DNA of 64,000 nucleotides from Planctomycetota bacterium. GTDB lineage: Bacteria > Planctomycetota > B15-G4 > SIAN01. Location: positions 62,001-126,000 of the forward strand of contig JANQQL010000025.1 of NCBI GenBank assembly GCA_028289345.1, read 5' to 3'. Numbering within the stretch: the first letter of the stretch is position 1; each line of letters begins with the position of its first letter. Position numbers and translations under genes: made by a program. Below are positions 28,301 through 35,298 of the stretch, in pieces. Below the pieces are notes generated by a model that was given only the letters and a program-made list of their open reading frames with translations, made no database searches and was not told where the DNA came from.

Positions 28301-30314
28301 CAGCGCCGTCAGGGCCGACTTCGATGTCGGAGGGGCGAAAGTTGGGATCTTCGCTGAATACCAGGGGCTCGCCTTCGTCGGCAGCGAAGCCCGATCCATC
28401 GTCCCTCACGTCGTATCGGAGGATTCCCTGGAACCCGATCACGTTGGCAACCAGATAGTCACCTTCCCAGTCGGGTCCGAAGTGTTGGCTGGAGACGATT
28501 TCGGTCGCCGCACAGGGTCGCGTTCGTTGCTGGAAGAAGGGGGCCGTCGATCGATGCTTGTCCGGATGAATGACTCGCCCGGAGAGGGGCAGCGCGTAGT
28601 AGTTGACGTTGCCGGTGCCGTCGGTGACGAACTCTTGACCCCAGCGATCGAAAACGTGTCCATGGGGATTGGCGAATCCGTAAGCAATGTGTCTCTCGAC
28701 TTGCCAGGTCCGAGGATGGAATCGCCAGACGCACGCGTCTCGGTTTCGCTGGGGACCATGGACCGTTTCGATCTGCGACCGGTGGAATACGCCTTCCTGG
28801 AAGTACAGCCATCCGTCGGGACCCCACACGAAGCTGTTGGCCGCATGATGGGTGTCCGCAGAACTCAAACCGTGCAGTACGCGTTCCTGATGATCGGCGC
28901 GGTCGTCTCCGTTCGTGTCCTTCAAGAACAGCAGGTCCGGAGCACAGGCAACGAACACGCCGTCGTTCCAGAACTCGAAGCCGGTGGGGTTGTGGAGGTT
29001 GTCAGCGAAGACTTTGCAGACATCGGCTTGCCCGTCGCCGTCCTGGTCCTCCAGGATGAGCAGCTTGTCTTCCAGAGGATCTCCTGCCCGAGCGTGGGGG
29101 TAGCTGGGCCAAGTCGCCACCCACAGTCGGCCCCGTCCATCGAACGCCATCTGCACGGGATTGGCCAGCAACGGAAACCGGTCTTCCTCCGCCACCAGCT
29201 CGACTTGAAAGCCCGCCGCCACCGTCATCTGTGCGATGGCGTTGCTGCCGGAAAGAAACGGGTGACTTCCGTCCGGTTGGGTGCCAGGAAAATTGGTGGC
29301 AACGGGAATCGGCGCGGGAACCGGCAACTCGCGCTTCGCAGGAAGTCCCGTGGCGATCGCCGCGATTCGCTGATCCTCGCGCGCCGTGAGAGCTTCAAGA
29401 ATCGCCATCTCTCGCTGCAGAACATCGAAGTTCGTGACGCCGTCGTAGGTGAGGGAAGACCGGCCGCCGTAAACGTTGTAGCCGTCGGTGGCACGAAAGC
29501 GTTGGTACCAGAGCTGATTCTTTTCGAGAACTGCTTGGCGGAGAGAGCGCCCTTGATCCGCTGCCCAAGGGCGGCCTTGAGGAATGTGCAAGGCGTTCAG
29601 AATGGACTGGGCCGCGTGAAAGTTGCCATCGTCGCGCAGGTGGTATCCGTTGATGGTGAGGGGGGACGCCGATCCCCGCATGATCACGGTCATCTCCGCG
29701 AAAAGGTCGACGACCGGCACGGAGAGCCTCTTCCCCACCTGTTTCACGGCATCGACAGAGTGGCGGAGTCCACGGTTCTTTTCTCGCGGAGCGCAGAACT
29801 CGAACTCGGATCTTTCTTCGTAGGGAGTGGGAGTGACGAGGACGACTCGCCTTGGGCTCCCCTCGGACGTCAAGGAATGCTGAAGCTTTCGAACGAAACC
29901 GGCCAAGTTCTCTTCGAACTGCAATCTCGACTCGGGCCCACCAAAGGATTCGTTGAAGCCGTGAAGCAGCAACACGACGGATGCGTCGACCAAGGCGAGG
30001 CTGGTCTCCAGAGTGTCGAACCCCTCGGTCCGTTGTCGAACATCGAGTTCGTCGGCGGAGAAGCCCAGGTTTCGAAAGGTCACGTCCGCAGCCGGCTGCC
30101 GCCAACGCAACAGAGTCTCCAGCCAACCGTGATGCTGCATTCGCTCGGCGGTGGCCCCTCCGATCAAGCACACGCGGTCCCCGTCTTTCAACCACGGAAC
30201 CGGCATGTTCGCCCGCTCTTTGTCGGGGGGAGGTCCTTCGAGAAGGCGCCACCCAAGAGTCACCACCAAGGCCACGATCAATGCGGGAGTCCATCGTCCC
30301 AGTGACGATCTCAT
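25395..30314 (-). CDS. Multidomain PVC-type dehydrogenase with SGNH-like, HEAT, PA14, cupredoxin and cytochrome c modules
   Basis: This is a 1,639-residue exported or membrane-anchored protein. The ATG at 30314 follows AGAAGGAG, an ideal ribosome binding site, and a hydrophobic helix (about 9-24). In order: an SGNH-like domain (about 35-300) whose nucleophile position reads LIGGAT instead of GDS; a PVC-type membrane-bound dehydrogenase beta-propeller (about 365-740); HEAT-like repeats (about 750-1080); a PA14 domain (about 1095-1210); a cupredoxin (about 1310-1450) with likely copper ligands H1364, C1432, H1437 and M1441; and a PVC-type cytochrome c domain with CQKCH (C1506, C1509, H1510). 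The copper and haem sites could relay electrons from a sugar-oxidising propeller. The substrate is unknown. Confidence 0.88.
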   Translation of the reverse strand: MRSSLGRWTPALIVALVVTLGWRLLEGPPPDKERANMPVPWLKDGDRVCLIGGATAERMQHHGWLETLLRWRQPAADVTFRNLGFSADELDVRQRTEGFDTLETSLALVDASVVLLLHGFNESFGGPESRLQFEENLAGFVRKLQHSLTSEGSPRRVVLVTPTPYEERSEFEFCAPREKNRGLRHSVDAVKQVGKRLSVPVVDLFAEMTVIMRGSASPLTINGYHLRDDGNFHAAQSILNALHIPQGRPWAADQGRSLRQAVLEKNQLWYQRFRATDGYNVYGGRSSLTYDGVTNFDVLQREMAILEALTAREDQRIAAIATGLPAKRELPVPAPIPVATNFPGTQPDGSHPFLSGSNAIAQMTVAAGFQVELVAEEDRFPLLANPVQMAFDGRGRLWVATWPSYPHARAGDPLEDKLLILEDQDGDGQADVCKVFADNLHNPTGFEFWNDGVFVACAPDLLFLKDTNGDDRADHQERVLHGLSSADTHHAANSFVWGPDGWLYFQEGVFHRSQIETVHGPQRNRDACVWRFHPRTWQVERHIAYGFANPHGHVFDRWGQEFVTDGTGNVNYYALPLSGRVIHPDKHRSTAPFFQQRTRPCAATEIVSSQHFGPDWEGDYLVANVIGFQGILRYDVRDDGSGFAADEGEPLVFSEDPNFRPSDIEVGPDGAVYFLDWSNPIIGHMQHHLRDPNRDQVHGRVYRVRRTDRELPASTSIESLSVTELLDHLRHPENRVRARARTELSKHDSSSVAAAVESWWPLQQHVEDAEHGLLEAFWVLQQHRSVDPELFAHLLNSEDARVRAAATRGLRDHGSVLRESDDWLVRMAQDPHPRVRLEAVVVASHGEDLAAIDTVLHAWSRPRDRFLDYAIEEALRTLDRVWKPMLKRGQRFSVGTETAMSCLVPRLTEDELLEIPGHPTVWRAILAHPRVSESARWENARRIARSNGGAVAGVLRDAIVEQDGKENSHRGHLLEQFGRMFHHEWKRTELPTKELEPLVQGEHPTTRAIGMAALARREGNLTRVWQRFQDQPHLLEALLRATRYLPTAFDRTPLTTLVRPILEQSETLQRRPGAHASYFPERFSSAQPPSFASRTAQWEGLVSGITLDIPPDDKAEAFGVLFEGAFRCPEAGAYEFFLTSDDGSVLNISGNTVVDNDGDHGMVERSGRIELSAGLHDFQLGFYEQGGDEGLALEWKGPGFPRRPLRSDDLVIVRQDPLRRAALQALCHVPESIDESLELILPLVRRGELLMEVSALLHELPTANASPETLGRLVQAIVGQVESQSELQRTTPETSLLLEAGLRCGATLTGEFSSDRVVRMKQLLGSQVVIGTIPHEMRYDRRELSVEAGQPVELTFQNNDAMPHNLVITRPDTMERVGMAAEELSGDTSETRNAFVPDLPEVLWATDLLLPGEAETLRFTAPREPGDYPFVCTFPGHWRVMNGTMRVMPEGQGRSSDSFPATTAGAPARSFIKLWTEEDFADRWVPGWQESASPKRGATVYEQAGCQKCHWRDGQGASTGPNLDSIADKYRGPMLLRQLLDPSSAILEGYENEVLFLKSGRQVVGCVVAEDSQTVTVLPNLREPEVREVVAKDLIRNRKKSSLSAMPTGLLVTFPEQDIVDLVRYLEIAGNSSHSRDSK

Positions 30315-30554
30315 GCGATCTCCTTCTGAGGAACGTCGGGACGCTACCTGCCCGTCCAAGGTTCCTGAAGAGCGCTTTCTGACTTCGCCATTGCGGCGAT
30401 TTCCGCGTTCCACTTATCGTCCTGTCCGCGCTCCGGGGAGAGTGTCCCAAATCCTCGCCGGGAGGCGCTTTGGCTGTTTCGGCCGGGAAAGCTCTCGGAC
30501 AAACCCGGCCGCACGTCGCGCAGGACTTTTTCGCCGCTTGTCAGGAGGAAGATC

Positions 30555-31577
30555 GTGCTCTGGACGCTCCCTGTACTTTGTGTGTTGATGGCGAAAGAAG
30601 ACCCTTCCGAGTGGTGGGTCGAGTATCCCGAAGGGGCGGGGCCCGGGGCAGGTCATCACATCGTCCTGCTGGCCGGTGACGAAGAGTATCGATCGGAAGA
30701 GGCGCTGCCGCAGCTCGGGAAGATCCTCTCCCAGCACCACGGGTTTCGTTGCACGGTTCTGTTTTCCATCGATCCCGAAAGCGGATTCATCGATCCCGAA
30801 AATCAGACTCACATCCCTGGTCTCGAGGCCCTGTCCAAGGCCGACATGATGGTCTTGTTTTGGCGATTTCGCGAGCTTCCGGATCCAGCGATGAAGCAGT
30901 TCGTCGACTACGTGGAGTCGGGTCGCCCCATTCTTGGCCTTCGTACTGCCACCCATGCGTTTGCGTATTCACGGAACCCAGAAAGCCCGTATGCCTCCTA
31001 CCGTTTCAACAGCGAAACTTGGCCCGGTGGCTTCGGCCAGCAAGTGCTGGGAGACACTTGGATTCGGCATCACGGACACCACGGAAGTCAGAGCACTCGA
31101 GGGCTGGTGGATCCCTCTGCAGTCGATCATCCCATCTTGCGCGGTGTGGAAGATGTTTGGGGGCCGACGGACGTCTATGGAATCGACCATCTCTTGGAAG
31201 AGGATCAGATCCTGTTGCGCGGTCAGGTGTTGGACGGCATGGATGCCGACTCAACGCCAGCCGAAGGAGCGCAGAACGATCCGATGATGCCGATCCTGTG
31301 GACTCGAGAGCGGCAGGTCGGCGAACAGACCCAGCGCATCGTGTGTTCCACCATGGGTGCTTCTGTGGACCTGAACAGCGAAGGGCTCCGTCGCGCCTTG
31401 GTCAACTCGTGCTACTGGGGTCTCGGTCTCGAAGGAAAGATCCCTGCGAAGAGCAAGGTCGACATTGTGGAACCGTGGAAGCCGAGCAACTTCGGATTTG
31501 GTGGATTCCTTCGAGAGGTGCGTCCGGCGGATCATGCGCTTGACAAGAAGCCGGTCCAAGCATCGGAAGAGGAGTGA
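30555..31577 (+). CDS. ThuA-domain protein
   Basis: This is a 340-residue protein with a short N-terminal hydrophobic stretch, possibly a signal. The GTG start at 30555 has AGGAGGAAG at ideal spacing. The class-I glutamine-amidotransferase-like ThuA fold is marked by HHIVLLAGDEEY, ADMMVLFWRF, LGLRTATHAF and DHPILRGV. ThuA proteins occur with sugar oxidoreductases (trehalose utilisation in rhizobia), and in planctomycetes they sit beside PVC-type and DUF1080 genes, as here. It diverges from the giant redox gene and may share its promoter region. Confidence 0.88.
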   Translation: MLWTLPVLCVLMAKEDPSEWWVEYPEGAGPGAGHHIVLLAGDEEYRSEEALPQLGKILSQHHGFRCTVLFSIDPESGFIDPENQTHIPGLEALSKADMMVLFWRFRELPDPAMKQFVDYVESGRPILGLRTATHAFAYSRNPESPYASYRFNSETWPGGFGQQVLGDTWIRHHGHHGSQSTRGLVDPSAVDHPILRGVEDVWGPTDVYGIDHLLEEDQILLRGQVLDGMDADSTPAEGAQNDPMMPILWTRERQVGEQTQRIVCSTMGASVDLNSEGLRRALVNSCYWGLGLEGKIPAKSKVDIVEPWKPSNFGFGGFLREVRPADHALDKKPVQASEEE

Positions 31578-31626
31578 TGCAGCCAGCCAACTCGACGGTC
31601 GCGGGCTTTTGTCGGGAGCGGGGCTG

Positions 31627-32856
31627 TTAGCGACGCTTCTCGACCAATTCCACCAACCGGCTCACCGCTTCTTCGACGAACTTCGGATCTTCGGCGTGGG
31701 TGTCGCGTTCGACCCATTCAATGCTGCTTGGGACTGCCGCTTTGAGCGCGGCAAAGAACGCTCGATCGCTGTCGGGATCATGCAGCGGACCCCCGGGTTT
31801 GGCGTAGCTTCCGGTGCCGCGGGTGGGAAGCAGCATGCAAGCGTTGCCGGTGGTGTGCTGCAGTCGCCGGCCGATTTCTTTCGCGACTGCGGCGAACTCG
31901 TCCCCCTTCAGGCGGGGTACGAACACCACGGGGTTGTGGAACACGGAGGCGTGCTCGCGATACCGCTCCGGAATGGTGTTCGGGGGATCCACCAGAACGC
32001 CGAGGTGCTCGGCTCCGCCGGGACAAAGCACCTGAGGAATGCCCATTTCCCCGGCCACGGTGAGTCGATCGGCGTCAGCAGCCCGCAGCCCACCATGCAC
32101 AGCGTCGGCAATCTCGCCCATGGCGTAGTCGAAGACCGCGCCAAGGATTCCCTGCTTGATCATCTGTTCCATGGCTCGTCCGCCAGATCCGACGGCATGG
32201 AACACCACCACTTCATAGCCGGCCTTCTCGAAGAGCTCGAGGGCATGCATCGCGCCGGTGGTGAGGACGCCAAGGTTCGTCATGCCGATCAAGGGTTTTC
32301 CGGCGGGATCGATCTCGAGTCCTGCTTCCACCTGGGCCATTCCATGCACGGCTCCCGCCGCGTTGGCGAGAATCTTGCGGGTGAAGCGATTCAGGCCGAG
32401 GATGTCTCCGACTGAGAACATCATGGTGATGTCCTTGATGTCGACGTACGCAGAGGTGTCGCCGGAGGCGACCGTGGACACCATGAGCTTGGGCAGGCCG
32501 TAAGGAAAGGTTCGCATCACCTCGGTGCAGGCCGCGGTTCCCTGAAGCCCTCCAAGTCCCAACACGCCGTGGAGTTCTCCTCGATCGAGGCGCTCACGGA
32601 GCAAACAGGCCGCTCCCGCCACCATGACCGGTACGGCGTGTTCCCGGGTCGCTTCGTTTTGGAGGTTCTCGAGAGGGGTTCCCCCCGCTTTGGCAACTTC
32701 CTCGCGAGGGATCTCCGCCGCTTCGGTCACTTTGCCGAGGACTCCGAGATCGACCAACAATGGCTGGCTTCCCAGCTTCTCGAGTTCCTTGGCGACGAAG
32801 CGTGCTTCCTCGCCCTTGGTGTCCAGGGTGGCGAGAATCGCGATGGTCTTGTTCAT
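31627..32856 (-). CDS. Tm-1-like ATP-binding domain protein (UPF0261)
   Basis: This is a 409-residue cytoplasmic protein. The ATG at 32856 with GAGGAGG upstream is preferred; an open extension to 33051 overlaps the neighbour. It opens with KTIAILATLDTKGEEA and contains GLGGLQGTAA and HAVGSGGRAME, all diagnostic of UPF0261. The family corresponds to the N-terminal half of the tomato resistance protein Tm-1, which binds nucleotide. In bacteria it is usually paired with the TIM-barrel protein encoded immediately upstream (34-base gap). The biochemical role in bacteria is unknown. Confidence 0.9.
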   Translation of the reverse strand: MNKTIAILATLDTKGEEARFVAKELEKLGSQPLLVDLGVLGKVTEAAEIPREEVAKAGGTPLENLQNEATREHAVPVMVAGAACLLRERLDRGELHGVLGLGGLQGTAACTEVMRTFPYGLPKLMVSTVASGDTSAYVDIKDITMMFSVGDILGLNRFTRKILANAAGAVHGMAQVEAGLEIDPAGKPLIGMTNLGVLTTGAMHALELFEKAGYEVVVFHAVGSGGRAMEQMIKQGILGAVFDYAMGEIADAVHGGLRAADADRLTVAGEMGIPQVLCPGGAEHLGVLVDPPNTIPERYREHASVFHNPVVFVPRLKGDEFAAVAKEIGRRLQHTTGNACMLLPTRGTGSYAKPGGPLHDPDSDRAFFAALKAAVPSSIEWVERDTHAEDPKFVEEAVSRLVELVEKRR

Positions 32857-32890
32857 GGGAAGCGCCTCCTCACAGCGGGAAGGGTCTGGT

Positions 32891-33751
32891 TCAGCGGTTT
32901 TGGAAGCGAAGCGCCGCGAATCGTCGAGCGGTTTCGGAGACGGCGTTCTCGATCGGGATTCTTTCGGTGGAGGAGCCGGTCCAGAAGCCATCACAGCTGG
33001 TGTGGTCGAGGATGTACTGGGCGTCCTCCGGCGTTTCCATCGCGGCACCATGGGCGACTAGAATCAGATCTTGGTGCATGGCGCGCAGCTTCTGGTTGGC
33101 GGACTCTGTCCGAGCGGCGGTCTGGTCAATGGTCTCGCCGGAATCGTACCCCGTGCGGCCCCCTTTGGTCGTCCCGGCATGAAAGCAGAAGACATCGGGC
33201 TGCGCTTCTTCCACGAGTTGCAGGGAATCTTCTTCGTCGAAGGCCAGTCCAATGGTGACAAAACCCATCTCTCGGGCAACCTTGAGGAACTCGACCTCCT
33301 GGTCGAACGTCACTCCGCTCTTGTTCAACACTTTGTAGATCTGGCTGTCCTTGTCCACGTAGCTGATCGAGGGACCGATGTTGGACACCGAGCAAACCCC
33401 CATGGCCTTGAGTTCATCCAGGACGCAGATCATGTCTTTCAACGGATCGTTCGCGTTCATGCAGGCGCAGACGAATGCGTCTCCACGAAGCGCTGGGAGA
33501 ATGTCCTCCCGGGTGTAGTCCAACGTTTGCTTGTTGGAGTCCAAGATCGGCCACAGCATGGACATTGTGCCCATTCCGTTGGCACGCAACCTCGCGCCGG
33601 AGAATGTGTTGATGCAGTCCACTCCCGCCCCTTCCAAGAGCTGGGCGACCAAGCCACTTCCCGCACTGGCGATGAAGACCGGCAAGCGCCGCTCGACCTT
33701 GCTGCGAAGCTTCTGAAGAATGGCCTGACGAGACGTGCGAGGGACGATCAC
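32891..33751 (-). CDS. Phosphoenolpyruvate hydrolase-like TIM-barrel protein
   Basis: This is a 286-residue protein of the PEP_hydrolase / TIM-barrel signal-transduction family (PF09370 type), with VFIASAGSGLVAQLLEGAG at the front, INTFSGARLRANGMG, SNIGPSIS and FCFHAGTTKGG. It starts with GTG at 33751 preceded by CGGAGA. It matches the C-terminal half of Tm-1, so with the following gene it forms the split version of that protein. It is first in a two-gene operon. The family resembles phosphoenolpyruvate-binding barrels, but the true substrate is unclear. Confidence 0.88.
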   Translation of the reverse strand: MIVPRTSRQAILQKLRSKVERRLPVFIASAGSGLVAQLLEGAGVDCINTFSGARLRANGMGTMSMLWPILDSNKQTLDYTREDILPALRGDAFVCACMNANDPLKDMICVLDELKAMGVCSVSNIGPSISYVDKDSQIYKVLNKSGVTFDQEVEFLKVAREMGFVTIGLAFDEEDSLQLVEEAQPDVFCFHAGTTKGGRTGYDSGETIDQTAARTESANQKLRAMHQDLILVAHGAAMETPEDAQYILDHTSCDGFWTGSSTERIPIENAVSETARRFAALRFQNR

Positions 33752-33997
33752 GGGAGTTCTCCGAAGGACGAGAGGCGGAAGAACGAGGATTTTGGCGTCC
33801 GGGTGCGGGAACGGGATGGCGTTTCTCGGTCTCTCGAGGTGTTGCGCAACGATTCCATGTCGGGGGCTTCACCATCCCTCCCCGGGCTGTAGGAGAGGTG
33901 CCTCCGTTGACAGGAAACCAGGGCTCCCTAGGATCGGGCCGCGGACCGGTGTTCTCCGCGAAACGCCACAAACTCCTCCGAAAAGCTTCGACGATTC

Positions 33998-34600
33998 ATG
34001 CTCCAGGAGTCACCCACAAGTAGAGACCGGGAATCCGCATCGGCCCGAGATCTGGCGTTGGTGCGGGCGGTGCTGGACGGGGATGCGGAGGCTCGCGCAA
34101 CGTTTCTCACTCGCATGAAACGAGTGGCGCGCATGCTGACCTATTTGAATCAGCGTTTGGGGAGCAGGCTGGCGGCCGAGGAACTGGAAGATGTTGCCCA
34201 GGAGGCCATCGTCTCGATCTGGAGGAAGCTGGGTAGTTTTGAAGGCCGATCTTCTTTGGATTCCTGGACCTATCGGTTCTGTCAGTTGCAGCTCATGGCA
34301 TGGTTGCGCCGCCGCGATCGGCTGCCACGACGGTTAGAAGACCTGGACGAAGTCGAGCGGAACGCTGCCCTGTCCCGCCCTGACCCGGATCCTTGGGTGA
34401 ACGAGTGGGTTTACCAGTGTTTGGACCGAATGGAACCAGAGCTGGCGGAAGTGCTCCAGCGGAAACACCTGGAAGGGCTGACGTTCCCGAAGATCGCGGA
34501 GGTGCTCGAAACTTCGATTCATACGGTCAAGGCTCGCTACTACCGAGCGCTGCCTCGCTTCCGAGAACTCCTCCGTCTCCGGGAGGAACGTGGTCGATGA
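33998..34600 (+). CDS. ECF sigma factor of the CHAT module
   Basis: This is a 200-residue ECF sigma factor. Region 2 covers about 25-100, with EDVAQEAIVSIWRKLGSF and SLDSWTYRFC. Region 4 covers about 135-195, with LEGLTFPKIAEVLETSIHTV as the helix-turn-helix. The length and layout are standard. The stop overlaps the next start (ATGA), so sigma factor and membrane partner are co-translated, the usual sigma/anti-sigma arrangement. No clear Shine-Dalgarno sequence precedes the ATG. It differs in sequence from the sigma factor at 2241 and probably controls its own regulon. Confidence 0.9.
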   Translation: MLQESPTSRDRESASARDLALVRAVLDGDAEARATFLTRMKRVARMLTYLNQRLGSRLAAEELEDVAQEAIVSIWRKLGSFEGRSSLDSWTYRFCQLQLMAWLRRRDRLPRRLEDLDEVERNAALSRPDPDPWVNEWVYQCLDRMEPELAEVLQRKHLEGLTFPKIAEVLETSIHTVKARYYRALPRFRELLRLREERGR

Positions 34601-35298
34601 ACGAGCGGACCCACACGGCGGAACACGAAGCACGGTTGATCGAACTCTGCGCGGCAGAGGACCCGCGACAAGAACTGGAGCGCTCCGGTTTGTTGAACTG
34701 TCCGCAATGCCTACAAGCGAGCGAAGAGCTCCTGGCGGACCTGGCCCTCCTCGAGGGAGCGGGTGCGACGGAGCGAGCGGCGATCTCGCACGAAGAGAGC
34801 TTTGCGGGAGTCGAGCGACGCATCGAGAGCGCTTTGCGGGAAAGCATGGAGCTCGAAGCAAAGGAAAGTTTGCTTGCGGTCGGCCCCCGGCGCTCCAGAT
34901 CAGGGACGCGGTGGTTGGCCCTGGCCGCGGCGGCGGTGCTGCTCCTGCTGGTTTGGTGGATGATTCCATCCGCTCCGGATCGTGGGTACGACGACCCAAC
35001 GACCCTGGGAGCTTCGCAGAGCATGCAACCCCAAGGAGAGGTCGACTCCTTCGGTCGGTTTGCCTGGAACTTTGCGAAGCCAGCGAATGGCCACTTCGAA
35101 GTTCGGATCTTCGACGGAACTCGCTCGGATGCTTCGAGCCCCCTTGTCACCAGCCCGGCCCTGACAAGTCAGACCTGGGAACTTCCCCCAGGAACGACAC
35201 TTCCCGAGAGAGTTCGATGGCAGTTGGTCATCCAGGACGGAAGCCACGATCCCCCGGTCTACGAAGTGTGGGCCACGCGGCGCTCTGGCTCGCCTTAG
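34597..35298 (+). CDS. Single-pass membrane protein, putative anti-sigma factor
   Basis: This is a 233-residue protein starting at the ATG at 34597, overlapping the sigma-factor stop by four bases. A cytoplasmic region of about 105 residues contains LLNCPQC (C35, C38), reminiscent of zinc-finger anti-sigma domains but lacking the upstream histidine of the HxxxCxxC motif. A transmembrane helix lies at about 106-123, and about 110 residues lie outside. The topology and position fit an anti-sigma factor that holds the sigma factor at the membrane. No direct sequence match to a known family is claimed. Confidence 0.7.
   Translation: MNERTHTAEHEARLIELCAAEDPRQELERSGLLNCPQCLQASEELLADLALLEGAGATERAAISHEESFAGVERRIESALRESMELEAKESLLAVGPRRSRSGTRWLALAAAAVLLLLVWWMIPSAPDRGYDDPTTLGASQSMQPQGEVDSFGRFAWNFAKPANGHFEVRIFDGTRSDASSPLVTSPALTSQTWELPPGTTLPERVRWQLVIQDGSHDPPVYEVWATRRSGSP

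Noticed and set aside
28221-30305. Long plus-strand open frame opposite the giant redox gene
   Set aside because: No domain or binding site; the minus-strand gene explains the sequence fully, with many recognised modules.
34590-35216. Upstream extension of the CHAT gene
   Set aside because: It would cover the whole anti-sigma-like gene in another frame; the translation is not protein-like and the signal peptide starts at 35217.
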